32,990 nucleotides of DNA from Amycolatopsis pittospori (lineage in GTDB: Bacteria > Actinomycetota > Actinomycetes > Mycobacteriales > Pseudonocardiaceae). Below the pieces are notes generated by a model. It searched no databases and was not told where the DNA came from. It saw nothing but the letters and a program-made list of their open reading frames with translations. The translations under genes were made by a program, and so were the position numbers. Shown one piece after another: positions 1 through 7,708 of the stretch. The stretch is taken from contig NZ_JACBXD010000082.1 of the NCBI RefSeq assembly GCF_013870525.1, positions 1-32,990 of the forward strand, written 5' to 3'. Numbering within the stretch: the first letter of the stretch is position 1; every line of letters starts with the position of its first letter.

Positions 1-851
1 CAGTCGACCACCGCGCGCACCCCCGGCACGGTCAGGCTGGACTCGGCGACCGATGTCGAGAGCACCACCCGCCGCCGGTCGCGAGGGCGTAGCGCGTCGT
101 CCTGGCTCGCCGCCGAAAGCCGCCCGTGCAGTGGCAGCACGTCGGCGTCGAGGCCGTTCAGCAGGCCGCTCACCCGGGCGATCTCGCCCGCGCCGGGCAG
201 GAACGCGAGCACATCACCGTCTCCTTCGGACAGTGCTTTGTGGATCGCCCTGGCCACGGTCGCCTCGATCCGCTCGCCGCGGGTGGGCGGGGAGTGGACG
301 ACGTCGACGGGGTACGTCCGGGCGTGCGCGGTGATCACCGGGGCGTCCCCGAGCAGGGCGGCCAGCCGTCCGGAGGCCACGGTGGCGGAGGTCGCGAGCA
401 GGCGCAGATCGTCGCGTAGCCCGGCGCGGACGTCCAGCAGCAACGCGAGCAGCAGATCCGCGTCGAGATGCCGCTCGTGGCATTCGTCGAGCAGGACCGT
501 CGACACCCCCGCGAGTTCGGGATCGCTCTGGACCCGCCGGACCAGCAGCCCGGAGGTGACCACTTCGATGCGCGTCGAAGACGAGACCTTACGGTCGCCG
601 CGCACCGAATAGCCGACCGTCTCGCCGACGCGTTCGCCCAGCAAGGACGCCATCCGCGCGGCCGCGGCCCGGGCGGCCAGCCGCCTCGGTTCGGCGACGA
701 TCACCCGGCCTTCACCGGTGTTCAGGGCGAGCGGCACCAACGTGGTCTTGCCGGTCCCGGGCGGCGCGACGAGCACCGCCGTGCCATGGGCGTTCAGGGC
801 GGCTTCGAGTTCGGGCAGGACGGCGCGAACCGGCAGGTCGGGAAGGGTCAC
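1..851 (-). CDS. hrpB: ATP-dependent helicase HrpB-like, N-terminal part (runs off window)
   Basis: The gene starts at GTG 849-851 and is still open at the window edge; 283 codons are visible. Residues 29-36 read APPGTGKT (Walker A). Residues 122-125 read DECH (motif II of DEAH/DExH helicases), followed by LLATSAT (motif III). Further on come LAFLPGAGEI and LHGRLSAASQ, then a VVLSTSVAESSLTVPGVRAVVD stretch typical of the second RecA-like domain. This order matches HrpB, a DEAH-box ATPase presumed to act on RNA; its bacterial role is poorly defined. The start overlaps the stop of the upstream lipoprotein gene as GTGA, which implies translational coupling. The family call is firm; the start is supported by the overlap. 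Confidence 0.88.
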   Translation of the reverse strand, partial: MTLPDLPVRAVLPELEAALNAHGTAVLVAPPGTGKTTLVPLALNTGEGRVIVAEPRRLAARAAAARMASLLGERVGETVGYSVRGDRKVSSSTRIEVVTSGLLVRRVQSDPELAGVSTVLLDECHERHLDADLLLALLLDVRAGLRDDLRLLATSATVASGRLAALLGDAPVITAHARTYPVDVVHSPPTRGERIEATVARAIHKALSEGDGDVLAFLPGAGEIARVSGLLNGLDADVLPLHGRLSAASQDDALRPRDRRRVVLSTSVAESSLTVPGVRAVVD

Positions 852-1675
852 TGCTCGGTGACCTGCGGCGGGGGCGGGATCCGGTAGCCGGACGGGCCGA
901 TGTTGCGGTTCAGCGATTCGAGCCACTCCCCGGACGTGATCATCTTCTGGATCGCCCTGGCCACCGCCGCCCGCCCCTCGCCGTCGCCTTTGCGCAGGCC
1001 GACGCCGTATTTCTCGGCGGAGAACGGCTTGCCGACGACGCGCAGCAGCTCCGGGTTCTGTGCGACGTACCCGGCCAGGATGACGTCGTCGGTGGTCACC
1101 GCGTCGACCTGGCCGGCGAGCAGCGCCGTGACGCAGTCCTGGTAGCGCGGGTATTCGACGAGCTGGACGGCCTGCGCGAACTTGTCGCGCACCTGTTCGG
1201 CCGAGGTGGTGCCGCCCACGGCGCACAGTTTGCGGCCGTTGAGGTTCTCGGGGCCGGTGATGTCGGTCGACCGGAGGCGGACCAGCAGGTCCTGGCCGGT
1301 GTCGAAGTACGGGCCGGCGAAGGCGACCAGCTGTTTGCGTTTGTCGGTGATCGAGTAGGTCGCCACGATCAGATCGGTGATCCCCGATGTTATGTCGGTC
1401 TCACGGGCCGACGGTCTGCTGTCGTGCCAGGTGATGTGATCCGCGTCCACCCCGAGCTCGGCGGCGACGTACTTCGCGACATCGACGTCGAAGCCGACGT
1501 AGCGGCCGTCGACCGTCCGCTGCGAGAGCCCCGGCTGGTCGAAGCGGATCCCGATGGTGAGTTTGTTCGACCCGACTGCCCGCGCGACGAGGGAGTCCGA
1601 CGGAACGGCCTCCTGGCTGCAAGCCGCCGCTGTGACCAGCATCAAGCCCGCCAGGAGCAGCGCGCGTCCCCGCAT
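848..1675 (-). CDS. amino-acid ABC transporter substrate-binding lipoprotein (GluB/GlnH-like, orphan)
   Basis: A 275-residue protein with a lipoprotein signal peptide: basic start MRGR, hydrophobic core, and Cys19 after TAAA as the probable lipidated residue. The body is a periplasmic-binding-protein type 3 fold. KLTIGIRFDQPGLSQR opens lobe 1, then GFDVDVAKYVAAELG, DLIVATYSITDKRKQ and AFAGPYFDTGQDLLVR, as in glutamate/glutamine binding proteins. GKPFSAEKYGVGLRKGDGE is the late conserved segment. A GGAGG ribosome site lies 7 nt before ATG 1675. No permease or ATPase gene is adjacent; the next gene in the operon is the hrpB-like helicase. It may serve a transporter encoded elsewhere or act as a sensor, as some orphan binding proteins do. 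Confidence 0.85.
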   Translation of the reverse strand: MRGRALLLAGLMLVTAAACSQEAVPSDSLVARAVGSNKLTIGIRFDQPGLSQRTVDGRYVGFDVDVAKYVAAELGVDADHITWHDSRPSARETDITSGITDLIVATYSITDKRKQLVAFAGPYFDTGQDLLVRLRSTDITGPENLNGRKLCAVGGTTSAEQVRDKFAQAVQLVEYPRYQDCVTALLAGQVDAVTTDDVILAGYVAQNPELLRVVGKPFSAEKYGVGLRKGDGEGRAAVARAIQKMITSGEWLESLNRNIGPSGYRIPPPPQVTEQ

Positions 1676-1733
1676 CGGGTGCCTCCGTCCGCCGCCTCAC
1701 GTTGTTCTCAGGGTTGACGGCTAGCCTAGGCCC

Positions 1734-2255
1734 GTGCGTAGACCGCCCCAAGTCTTGCTCGACGCCGTGGGCACACTCGCCCGGCTCGGACTGGCCGCCG
1801 TCTGGTTGATTTCCGGAGCGCTGAAGATCAGCGATCCGGGGCAGACCTATATCGCGGTGCAGGCATTCGACGTCCTGCCGGACGGGCTCACCCGCCCGGT
1901 CGCGATCGGGATGCCGCTCGTCGAACTGGCGCTCGGCCTGCTCCTGCTCGCCGGGTTCGTGACCCGCTGGGCGTCGGTGCTGTCGGTGCTGCTGCTCGCG
2001 GTGCTCATCGCCGCGATCGCCCAATCGTGGGCGCGCGGGCTGAGCATCGACTGCGGCTGCTTCGGTGGTGGCGGTCAGATCGCCGCGGATCAGACGCAGT
2101 ATCCGCAGGAGATCGCCAGGGACCTCGGCTTCGCGCTGCTGGGTGCCTGGCTGATCGTGCGGCCGCGGACCCGGCTGTCCGTGGACGGCTGGCTCGGGAA
2201 CTCTCGCGTCCCCGCCGACGACGACTATGTGGGTATCGCTGAAGGGAACGAATAA
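1734..2255 (+). CDS. MauE/DoxX-family membrane protein
   Basis: A 173-residue protein with four hydrophobic segments (about 15-30, 57-75, 80-97 and 130-143). The pair Cys107/Cys109 in SIDCGCFGG is the CxC signature of MauE/DoxX-like proteins. MauE was named from methylamine utilisation, but in actinobacteria this family usually sits next to a DsbA-like thioredoxin-fold protein, as here. It probably passes electrons to or from that partner in disulfide formation. The GTG start at 1734 has no clear ribosome site. The downstream DsbA-like gene starts 2 nt after this stop, so they form one transcription unit. Confidence 0.8.
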   Translation: MRRPPQVLLDAVGTLARLGLAAVWLISGALKISDPGQTYIAVQAFDVLPDGLTRPVAIGMPLVELALGLLLLAGFVTRWASVLSVLLLAVLIAAIAQSWARGLSIDCGCFGGGGQIAADQTQYPQEIARDLGFALLGAWLIVRPRTRLSVDGWLGNSRVPADDDYVGIAEGNE

Positions 2256-2257
2256 TC

Positions 2258-3052
2258 GTGGGTGGAGCTGAGCGCAACGCTCGGAAACGCAAGCAGCAGC
2301 AGACGGCGTCGCGTTCGGTGGCGCAGGCCAGAGGCACCGCGGGCGGTGACAAGAAGAAGGTGATCGCGATCTCGGTCGCGGTGGCCGTGCTCGCCGTGCT
2401 GGTGATCGGTGGCGTGATCTGGACGACGTCCAGCAAGGACAGCACCGAGGGCAAGGTGATCCAGGCACAGACCGGCACCTCGGCCCCCGGCGTGGTCGAG
2501 AAGCGCGACGGGGCCGCCGTGACCGTCGGCAAGCCCGAGGCGAAGAAGACCATCGACATCTACGCCGACTTCCTCTGCCCGGTCTGCAAGCAGTTCGAGG
2601 AGTCGTTCAAGGCCGACATCCAGGAGCAGGTGAACAACGGGACCTTGCAGGTCCGTTATCACATGCTGCCGATGCTGAACCAGCGCTCGGACCCGCCCGG
2701 CTATTCGCTGGATTCGGCCAACGCCTCGCTCGCCGCGGCCGACGCCGGCAAGTTCCTCGCCTTCCACGACGCGCTGTTCAAGGACCAGCCGCAGGAAGGC
2801 GCGCGCGGCTTCGACAAGGGGCAGCTGATCAAGCTCGGCCAGGACGTCGGCATCACCGACCCGGCCTTCGCGATGGCGATCAACGGCGGCGCGTACGAGC
2901 AGCAGATCCAGGACGCGTACAAGAAGATCTCCACGGATCCGGCACTGCAGCAGGACTTCGGCAACGGACCGGGCTTCGGCACGCCGACCGTCACCGCGAA
3001 CGGCCAGGTCGTCAAGCTCGAAGAAGGCTGGGTCCAGAAGGCCGTCGGCTAA
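2258..3052 (+). CDS. membrane-anchored DsbA/thioredoxin-fold disulfide oxidoreductase
   Basis: A 264-residue protein. After a basic, Gln-rich cytoplasmic start (1-33) comes one transmembrane anchor (about 34-55), then an extracytoplasmic thioredoxin-fold domain. The active site is CPVC at residues 107-110 in IYADFLCPVCKQFEE. The conserved cis-Pro region is GTPTVTANGQ near the C-terminus. This is the DsbA_4/thioredoxin_4 type, which forms or rearranges disulfides in exported proteins. The GTG start lies 2 nt after the MauE-like gene, with AAGGGA inside the end of that gene as ribosome site. Pairing with MauE suggests a redox couple. A long inverted repeat follows the stop. Confidence 0.88.
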   Translation: MGGAERNARKRKQQQTASRSVAQARGTAGGDKKKVIAISVAVAVLAVLVIGGVIWTTSSKDSTEGKVIQAQTGTSAPGVVEKRDGAAVTVGKPEAKKTIDIYADFLCPVCKQFEESFKADIQEQVNNGTLQVRYHMLPMLNQRSDPPGYSLDSANASLAAADAGKFLAFHDALFKDQPQEGARGFDKGQLIKLGQDVGITDPAFAMAINGGAYEQQIQDAYKKISTDPALQQDFGNGPGFGTPTVTANGQVVKLEEGWVQKAVG

Positions 3053-3057
3053 GACCT

Positions 3058-3125
3058 CACGCGTTTAGTCCTCTGAATGCGGTAATTGCGTGTGCAAGGA
3101 CCGCATTCAGAGGACTAATTGCGTG
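3058..3125. terminator. long imperfect palindrome between convergent genes (family A)
   Basis: The arms are 3058-3083 and 3100-3125, 26 bp each with two mismatches and a 16-nt loop. The inner 19 bp (3065-3083 with 3100-3118) are perfect. The 12-mer TAATTGCGTGTG occurs twice, at 3083-3094 in the loop and 3116-3127. It lies between the DsbA-like gene (ends 3052) and the LysR gene (ends 3131), so it could end transcription in both directions. There is no T-tract, so it is not a classical intrinsic terminator. Confidence 0.75.
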
Positions 3126-3130
3126 TGGGG

Positions 3131-4015
3131 TCAGGGGCGCGCGGAGGAGGCGACGTGCGCGAAGGCCTGTACGCGGGCGGTCTCGGCGGAGCGTGGCCAG
3201 ACGAGGCCCCATTCGACGTCCGGTGAGCCCGCGAAGGGCACGAAGCGGATCCGGGGGTGGCTGAAGTACTTCTGGGCGTGCGCGGCGAGCGGGCAGATGC
3301 CGCCGCCGGTGGCGATCGCGGCGAGGAGTTCCTGGAAGGTCGCTAACGGCTTGCCTCGCGTCACGGGATGCCCGGCCGGCGTCAGCCAGTGGTGTGGTTC
3401 TTCGACCCAGTACGGCTCCGGCGGATGTGCCGCGCGGAGGACGGTGTCGCGTGCGAGGTCGTCCAAGGTCACGGACTTCCTTCGTGCGAAGGGATGTTTC
3501 GACGACACCGCGAGAACCATCGGTTCGGAGTACACGGGCGGTCCGGTGGTGAGGTCGGCTTCGTCAGCGGGAAGCAGGGTCACGAGCAAATCGATCTCAC
3601 CCGATCGCAGCATCGCGAAAGGATCGGCGAAATCGGCCTCGCGGATGAGTAGCTCGGTATCCGGATAGCGCTGCCGGAAACGGTCGAGCAGATCTTCGGT
3701 CAGGTCTGCGACGCCGGGCGCTTCGAAGCCCACCCGCAGCACGCCGCCGATGCCGCGTCCGGCCGCGACCGCGCGTTCGATGCCTTCGTGCAGGGCCCGG
3801 TAGGCGGGACCGAGGTCGTCCCGCAGCCGTCTGCCGATCGGCGTCAGCTGGACCCGCCTGCTGGTGCGGGCGAAAAGCGGCGCGCCGATCCGGCGTTCCA
3901 CCTGTTTGATCGTCTGGCTCACGCGTGCCTGCGAGACGTGCAGCCGTTCCGCGGTGCGGCCGAAGTGCAGTTCTTCGGCCAGCGCCAGGAAGATCTCGAT
4001 ATCCCGCAGTTCCAT
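3131..4015 (-). CDS. LysR-family transcriptional regulator
   Basis: A 294-residue protein. An N-terminal winged helix-turn-helix (about 1-60) contains FGRTAERLHVSQARVSQTIKQVERRIGAPLF, then TSRRVQLTPIG, typical of LysR proteins. It is followed by a LysR substrate-binding domain opening with GGVLRVGFEAPG (about 90 onward). The gene is divergent from the GH3 glucosidase gene with 131 bp between start codons, the usual LysR layout. It may therefore control that gene and itself. The effector cannot be read from the sequence. A dre-like palindrome in the shared gap suggests a second regulator also acts there. Confidence 0.9.
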   Translation of the reverse strand: MELRDIEIFLALAEELHFGRTAERLHVSQARVSQTIKQVERRIGAPLFARTSRRVQLTPIGRRLRDDLGPAYRALHEGIERAVAAGRGIGGVLRVGFEAPGVADLTEDLLDRFRQRYPDTELLIREADFADPFAMLRSGEIDLLVTLLPADEADLTTGPPVYSEPMVLAVSSKHPFARRKSVTLDDLARDTVLRAAHPPEPYWVEEPHHWLTPAGHPVTRGKPLATFQELLAAIATGGGICPLAAHAQKYFSHPRIRFVPFAGSPDVEWGLVWPRSAETARVQAFAHVASSARP

Positions 4016-4069
4016 AATCCCCAGGTTATCGATTCGGGGCGGTGTCGGTCACCGGGAACCGTCTTTTTC

Positions 4070-4085
4070 GCAGGTCTAGACCATG
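4070..4085. promoter_or_regulatory. DasR-type operator (dre-like) palindrome
   Basis: GGTCTAGACC at 4073-4082 is a perfect 10-bp palindrome. The 16-mer from 4070 matches the published dre consensus ACTGGTCTAGACCACT at the 10-bp core plus the flanking C at position 2 and A at position 14. DasR is the GntR-family repressor of N-acetylglucosamine/chitin genes in streptomycetes, relieved by amino-sugar phosphates. It lies 65 bp upstream of the GH3 start and 58 bp from the LysR start. The match is seen; the binding is inferred. Confidence 0.5.
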
Positions 4086-4146
4086 GGAGCTTCTCTATGC
4101 ATTAATTCAAGTCTTGAACTTACGCCTGGTGTCGAGGAGGACCCGG

Positions 4147-5976
4147 ATGCGGAGATTCACCCTGGGGATTTTGACCGCAGCCTTGGTACTGGGGGCGCAT
4201 ACCCCGGCACTGGCCGGAAACGGCCCCGCTTACCGGGACGCGTGGCGGCCGGTCAAGGTCCGGGTGGCCGACCTGCTGTCGCGGATGACCCTCGACGAGA
4301 AGATCGGCCAGATGACGCAGGCCGAACGGCTCGGGATCAAGGCGCCCGGCGACGTCACGAAAGGGATGCTCGGTTCCCTGCTCTCCGGCGGAAGTTCGCA
4401 GCCGACGCCGAACAACGCGGTCACCTGGGCCGACATGTACGACAACTTCCAGTCCGAAGCACTCGCCACGCGCCTCGGCATCCCGCTGATCTACGGCGTC
4501 GACGCCGTCCACGGCCACAACGGGCTCTACGGCGCCACGGTCTTCCCGCACAACATCGGCCTCGGGGCGACGCGCGATCCCGCGCTGGTCGAGAAGATCG
4601 GCCGCGCGACCGCCGAAGAGGTCTCGGGCACCGGGATCGACTGGAACTTCGCGCCGTGCCTGTGCGTCGCGCGCAACGACCGGTGGGGCCGCACGTACGA
4701 ATCCTTCGGCGAGGTACCGGAAATCGCCTCGGCGATGACGACGGCCATCGACGGTATGCAGGGCCGTTCGCTGTCCTCGCCGGGTTCGGTGCTCGCGACG
4801 GCGAAGCACTACATCGGCGACGGCGGTACCACCGGCGGCGACGACCAAGGCGAGACCGACATCAGCGAAGCCGAACTGCGCGCGGTGCATCTGCCGCCGT
4901 TCCGCGAGGCCGTCCGGCGCGACGTCGGTTCGGTGATGATCTCCTACAGCAGCTGGAACGGGCTCAAGATGCACGCCGGTTCCTACCTGATCAACGACGT
5001 CCTCAAAGGCGAACTCGAATTCGACGGCATCGTCATTTCGGATTACAACGGCATCGACCAGATCGACCGGCAGCCGGGCTTCACCCCGGCCGAGGTCACC
5101 GCGTCGATCAACGCCGGCATCGACATGGTCATGGTGCCCTTCGAGTACCAGAAGTTCATGGACACGCTGAAGGCCGAAGTCCTCGCCGGCCGGGTCGCGC
5201 AGGCACGGATCGACGACGCGAACCGGCGCATCCTCACGAAGAAGTTCGAACTGGGCCTGTTCGAGAAACCGCTGACCGACCGCCGGTTCCTCAAGACCAT
5301 CGGCAGCGACGAGCACCGTGCCCTCGCGCGGCGGGCCGTCCGCGAGTCGCAGGTACTGCTGAAGAACGAGAACAAGGTGCTGCCGCTGGACAAGTCGCGC
5401 AACCGGATCTTCGTCGCGGGCAAGAGCGCCGACGACATCGGCAACCAGAGCGGCGGCTGGACCGTCGGCTGGCAGGGCAGGAGCGGACCGGTCACCGAGG
5501 GGACGACCATCCTGCAAGGGATCCGGCATTCCGCGAAGCCGTCGTCGACGGTCACTTTCGAGAAGGACGCGAACGGCATCGACAAGTCCTACGACGTCGC
5601 GGTCGCGGTGGTCGGCGAGACGCCGTACGCCGAAGGCCGCGGTGACAAGCCGGAGGGAATGGGTCTCGACGCCGAGGACCTGGCGACACTGAAGCGGCTA
5701 CGGGACAGCGGCGTGCCGACCGTGGTGGTCCTCGTTTCGGGGCGGCCGCTGGACATCGCCCGGCAGTTGCCCGAATGGGACGGGCTGATCGCGTCGTGGC
5801 TGCCGGGTTCGGAAGGCCAGGGTGTCGCCGACGTCCTCTTCGGTGATTACAACCCCACCGGCAAGTTGCCGGTGACCTGGATGCGCAGTGCTGACCAGCA
5901 GCCGATCAACGTCGGCGATGGGAAGTCCGGGCTGTTCCCGTTCGGGTTCGGCCTCCGCTATCGGCATGGGTGGTGA
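4147..5976 (+). CDS. secreted glycoside hydrolase family 3 beta-glucosidase/exo-beta-glucanase
   Basis: A 609-residue protein. I chose ATG 4147 because GAGGAGG precedes it and it opens a clean signal peptide (basic MRR, hydrophobic core, ALA-G cut near residue 23). It resembles the two-domain plant/bacterial exo-beta-glucanase type of GH3. KHYIGDGGTTGGDDQGETD spans about 220-238. The nucleophile is probably Asp299 in IVISDYNGID, where Tyr replaces the more usual Trp of SDW. The acid/base candidate is Glu491 in VVGETPYAE. The end, FPFGFGLRY, is typical. It would release glucose from beta-glucans outside the cell. The dre-like site upstream hints at amino-sugar control. The ThuA gene overlaps its stop. 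Confidence 0.9.
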   Translation: MRRFTLGILTAALVLGAHTPALAGNGPAYRDAWRPVKVRVADLLSRMTLDEKIGQMTQAERLGIKAPGDVTKGMLGSLLSGGSSQPTPNNAVTWADMYDNFQSEALATRLGIPLIYGVDAVHGHNGLYGATVFPHNIGLGATRDPALVEKIGRATAEEVSGTGIDWNFAPCLCVARNDRWGRTYESFGEVPEIASAMTTAIDGMQGRSLSSPGSVLATAKHYIGDGGTTGGDDQGETDISEAELRAVHLPPFREAVRRDVGSVMISYSSWNGLKMHAGSYLINDVLKGELEFDGIVISDYNGIDQIDRQPGFTPAEVTASINAGIDMVMVPFEYQKFMDTLKAEVLAGRVAQARIDDANRRILTKKFELGLFEKPLTDRRFLKTIGSDEHRALARRAVRESQVLLKNENKVLPLDKSRNRIFVAGKSADDIGNQSGGWTVGWQGRSGPVTEGTTILQGIRHSAKPSSTVTFEKDANGIDKSYDVAVAVVGETPYAEGRGDKPEGMGLDAEDLATLKRLRDSGVPTVVVLVSGRPLDIARQLPEWDGLIASWLPGSEGQGVADVLFGDYNPTGKLPVTWMRSADQQPINVGDGKSGLFPFGFGLRYRHGW

Positions 5977-5981
5977 GCAAG

Positions 5982-6797
5982 ATGAAGAAATTCGCGGTCC
6001 GGCTCGCTCTGCTGTTCGTTTCGTGTCTCGCGCTGGCGTTGGCGCCGGTGCCGGCACAGGCGGCGCCCGCGTTCAAGGTGCTGGCCTTCTACAACGGCAC
6101 CTACGACGCGGCTCACGTCAGCTTCGTCAAGGAAGCCAACCAGTGGTTCCCGAAAACCGCTTCGCAGAACAACTTCAGCTACACCGCGACCAACAACTGG
6201 AATCAGCTGAACACGCTGCAGCCGTCGCAGTACCAGGTCGTGCTGTTCCTGGACGACCTGCCGCAGACGTCGGCGCAGCGCTCGGGCTTCGAACGCTACA
6301 TGCGGGCGGGTGGCGCGTTCCTCGGCTTCCACGTCGCGGCGTTCACCACCAACCCGTCGAGCTGGGACTGGTACCACAACAAGTTCCTCGGCACGGGCGC
6401 GTTCAAGTCCAACACGTGGGGGCCGACGACCGCGACGCTGAAGGTGGAGAACCGGCCGCATCCCTCGACCACGCGGCTGCCCGCGACTTTCACCTCGTCG
6501 GTGAGCGAGTGGTACGCGTGGAACAGCGACCTGCGGAAGAACCCGGACATCCGGATCCTCGCGTCGGTGGACCCGGTGAGCTTCCCGCTGGGGACCGATC
6601 CGAATCAGTCCTGGTACAGCGGGTACTACCCGATCCTCTGGACCAACGCCAAGTACAAGATGCTCTACGCCAACTTCGGCCACAACAAGATGAACTACGA
6701 GACGAACCAGCCGCTTTCGTCGACCTTCGCCAGTGAGGTGCAGAACCGCTTCGTCATCGACGGCCTGCTGTGGCTGGGCGGCGCGAAGACGGCGTAG
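5982..6797 (+). CDS. secreted ThuA-like domain protein
   Basis: From ATG 5982 the product has 271 residues and a clear signal peptide (MKK, hydrophobic core, AQA-AP near residue 26). GTG codons at 5970 and 5973 are also in frame; 5973 would give a GTGA overlap with the GH3 stop, so 5982 is chosen only for the tidy signal peptide. FKVLAFYNGTYDAAHVSF opens the ThuA fold (glutamine-amidotransferase-like). FERYMRAGGAFLGFHVAAFT and the late GHNKMNYETN segment fit ThuA proteins. ThuA was linked to trehalose utilisation, but secreted versions often accompany glycoside hydrolases and lack a known reaction. It is co-transcribed with the GH3 gene. Confidence 0.8.
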   Translation: MKKFAVRLALLFVSCLALALAPVPAQAAPAFKVLAFYNGTYDAAHVSFVKEANQWFPKTASQNNFSYTATNNWNQLNTLQPSQYQVVLFLDDLPQTSAQRSGFERYMRAGGAFLGFHVAAFTTNPSSWDWYHNKFLGTGAFKSNTWGPTTATLKVENRPHPSTTRLPATFTSSVSEWYAWNSDLRKNPDIRILASVDPVSFPLGTDPNQSWYSGYYPILWTNAKYKMLYANFGHNKMNYETNQPLSSTFASEVQNRFVIDGLLWLGGAKTA

Positions 6798-6848
6798 TGA
6801 GGAGTGGCTTTCGCAGCGTGTACGCGCGCCTGACCTGTCGCAGGGCTT

Positions 6849-6895
6849 GTTCATGAAGGAATTGGGACGTCGAGCGTCCCAATTCCTTCATGAAC
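6849..6895. terminator. perfect 21-bp palindrome between convergent genes (family B)
   Basis: The arms are 6849-6869 and 6875-6895, 21 bp each without mismatch, with the 5-nt loop TCGAG. It follows the ThuA gene by 51 bp and faces the RraA-like gene from the other side. No T-tract follows. It is probably a two-way terminator or a 3'-end processing hairpin. Confidence 0.75.
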
Positions 6896-6926
6896 GCGGG
6901 CATTTCCCCTGGTCAGGCCGTTTCGG

Positions 6927-6954
6927 GAGAGCAAAGGTCCCTTGCTCTCTTTTT
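6927..6954 (+). terminator. intrinsic terminator with T-tract (family C element)
   Basis: GAGAGCAA (6927-6934) pairs with TTGCTCTC (6942-6949) around the AGGTCCC centre, and T-rich sequence follows at 6950-6954. Read on the plus strand this is a standard rho-independent terminator for the GH3-ThuA unit. The core is the same AGCAAGGGACCTTTGCT element, here in minus orientation, found at other gene ends in the window. Confidence 0.7.
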
Positions 6955-6970
6955 GCAGGTCAGAGGTATC

Positions 6971-7000
6971 GAGGAGAGCAAAGGTCCCTTGCTACTCCTC
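6971..7000 (-). terminator. stop-codon-embedding hairpin (family C element)
   Basis: Read on the minus strand, the last codons and TAG stop of the RraA-like gene form part of the stem. GAGGAG (6971-6976) pairs with CTCCTC (6995-7000), then after a 1-nt bulge AGCAA (6977-6981) pairs with TTGCT (6989-6993). The core reads AGCAAGGGACCTTTGCT on the minus strand. The element overlaps the coding end, so it may link termination of translation with 3'-end formation. Confidence 0.6.
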
Positions 7001-7699
7001 GATGGCGCCGCCGACCGCACGCAGGTGCTCGCGGAAGGTGAGCGAAGGTGTCTTCGCGCGCTCGGCGAGGAAGTCGGCGAAGCGCACCTGTTCGCGAAGG
7101 GACTCTCCGGAGCGGATCCGGTCCGCCTGAAGCCGTTCGGTGTCGCGGATGGCCTCGGCACGGTCCAGGACCTCGTCGGCGCGATCGGCCGCGACGAACA
7201 GGACCCCGTCCTCGTCGCCGAACACGACGTCCGCCCGGGTCACCGTCCAATCCCCGACGACGGCCGATTCCAGCGCGCCGTCCGGGCGGGCGGCGACCGA
7301 GAGCGGGCCGGTCGGGATCGAGCCGAGGCTGAACACCGGTAGCCCGATCTTCTTGATGTCGGCGGTGTCGCGGTGCAGTCCCCAGATGACGACACCGCTC
7401 AGCCCGGCCGCCTCCGCTTCGAGGACCGCGAGGTCCCCGACGCAGCTTTCGTCGAGCCTGCCGCCGTTGTCGACGACGAGGACGTCACCGGGATTCGCGG
7501 TTTCGTACGCCTCCAGGAAGACGTCGACGCTGCCGACGTGCCGGGCGGGGGAGACCCGCCCGGCGACGCGGCTGCCGGGCACGACCGCGTGCGTGCCGGC
7601 CGGCGCGCACCGGACCGGGACGCCGGCGCGGACGCAGCCATCGGTCAGATGCGCGGTGGTCAGCAGGGAGAACCGTTGCCGAAGCTCCTCGAGATCCAT
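6992..7699 (-). CDS. RraA-family protein (4-hydroxy-4-methyl-2-oxoglutarate aldolase-like)
   Basis: A 235-residue protein with the RraA/HMG-aldolase fold. TTAHLTDGCVRAGVP is the N-terminal family segment. GDVLVVDNGG and GDLAVLEAEAAGLSGVVIWGLHRDTADIKKIGLPVFS give the characteristic Gly-rich loop and Arg-Asp pair that bind substrate and metal in aldolase members. E. coli RraA inhibits RNase E, while many homologues cleave HMG or oxaloacetate; sequence alone does not decide, though the conserved RD pair favours an aldolase/decarboxylase. The C-terminus is longer than in E. coli RraA. It starts 9 bp after the upstream HAF-like gene, so it is the second gene of a minus-strand pair. Confidence 0.82.
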   Translation of the reverse strand: MDLEELRQRFSLLTTAHLTDGCVRAGVPVRCAPAGTHAVVPGSRVAGRVSPARHVGSVDVFLEAYETANPGDVLVVDNGGRLDESCVGDLAVLEAEAAGLSGVVIWGLHRDTADIKKIGLPVFSLGSIPTGPLSVAARPDGALESAVVGDWTVTRADVVFGDEDGVLFVAADRADEVLDRAEAIRDTERLQADRIRSGESLREQVRFADFLAERAKTPSLTFREHLRAVGGAIEE

Positions 7700-7708
7700 G
7701 CCTCGACT

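Noticed and set aside
1700..1733. TTGACG and TAGCCT just before the MauE-like gene as a promoter for leaderless mRNA.
   Set aside because: The two boxes are only 3 bp apart and no alternative -35 at 16-18 bp is convincing.
4083..4098. TGGGAGC near the GH3 start as a CebR-type (cellobiose repressor) operator.
   Set aside because: Only one half of the TGGGAGCGCTCCCA palindrome is present; the second half does not match.
4083..5645. Long plus and minus open frames over the GH3 gene (520 and 469 codons).
   Set aside because: They are shadows of the GH3 gene: Arg/Pro-rich or Asp/Val-rich, with no motif, against clear GH3 signatures in the chosen frame.
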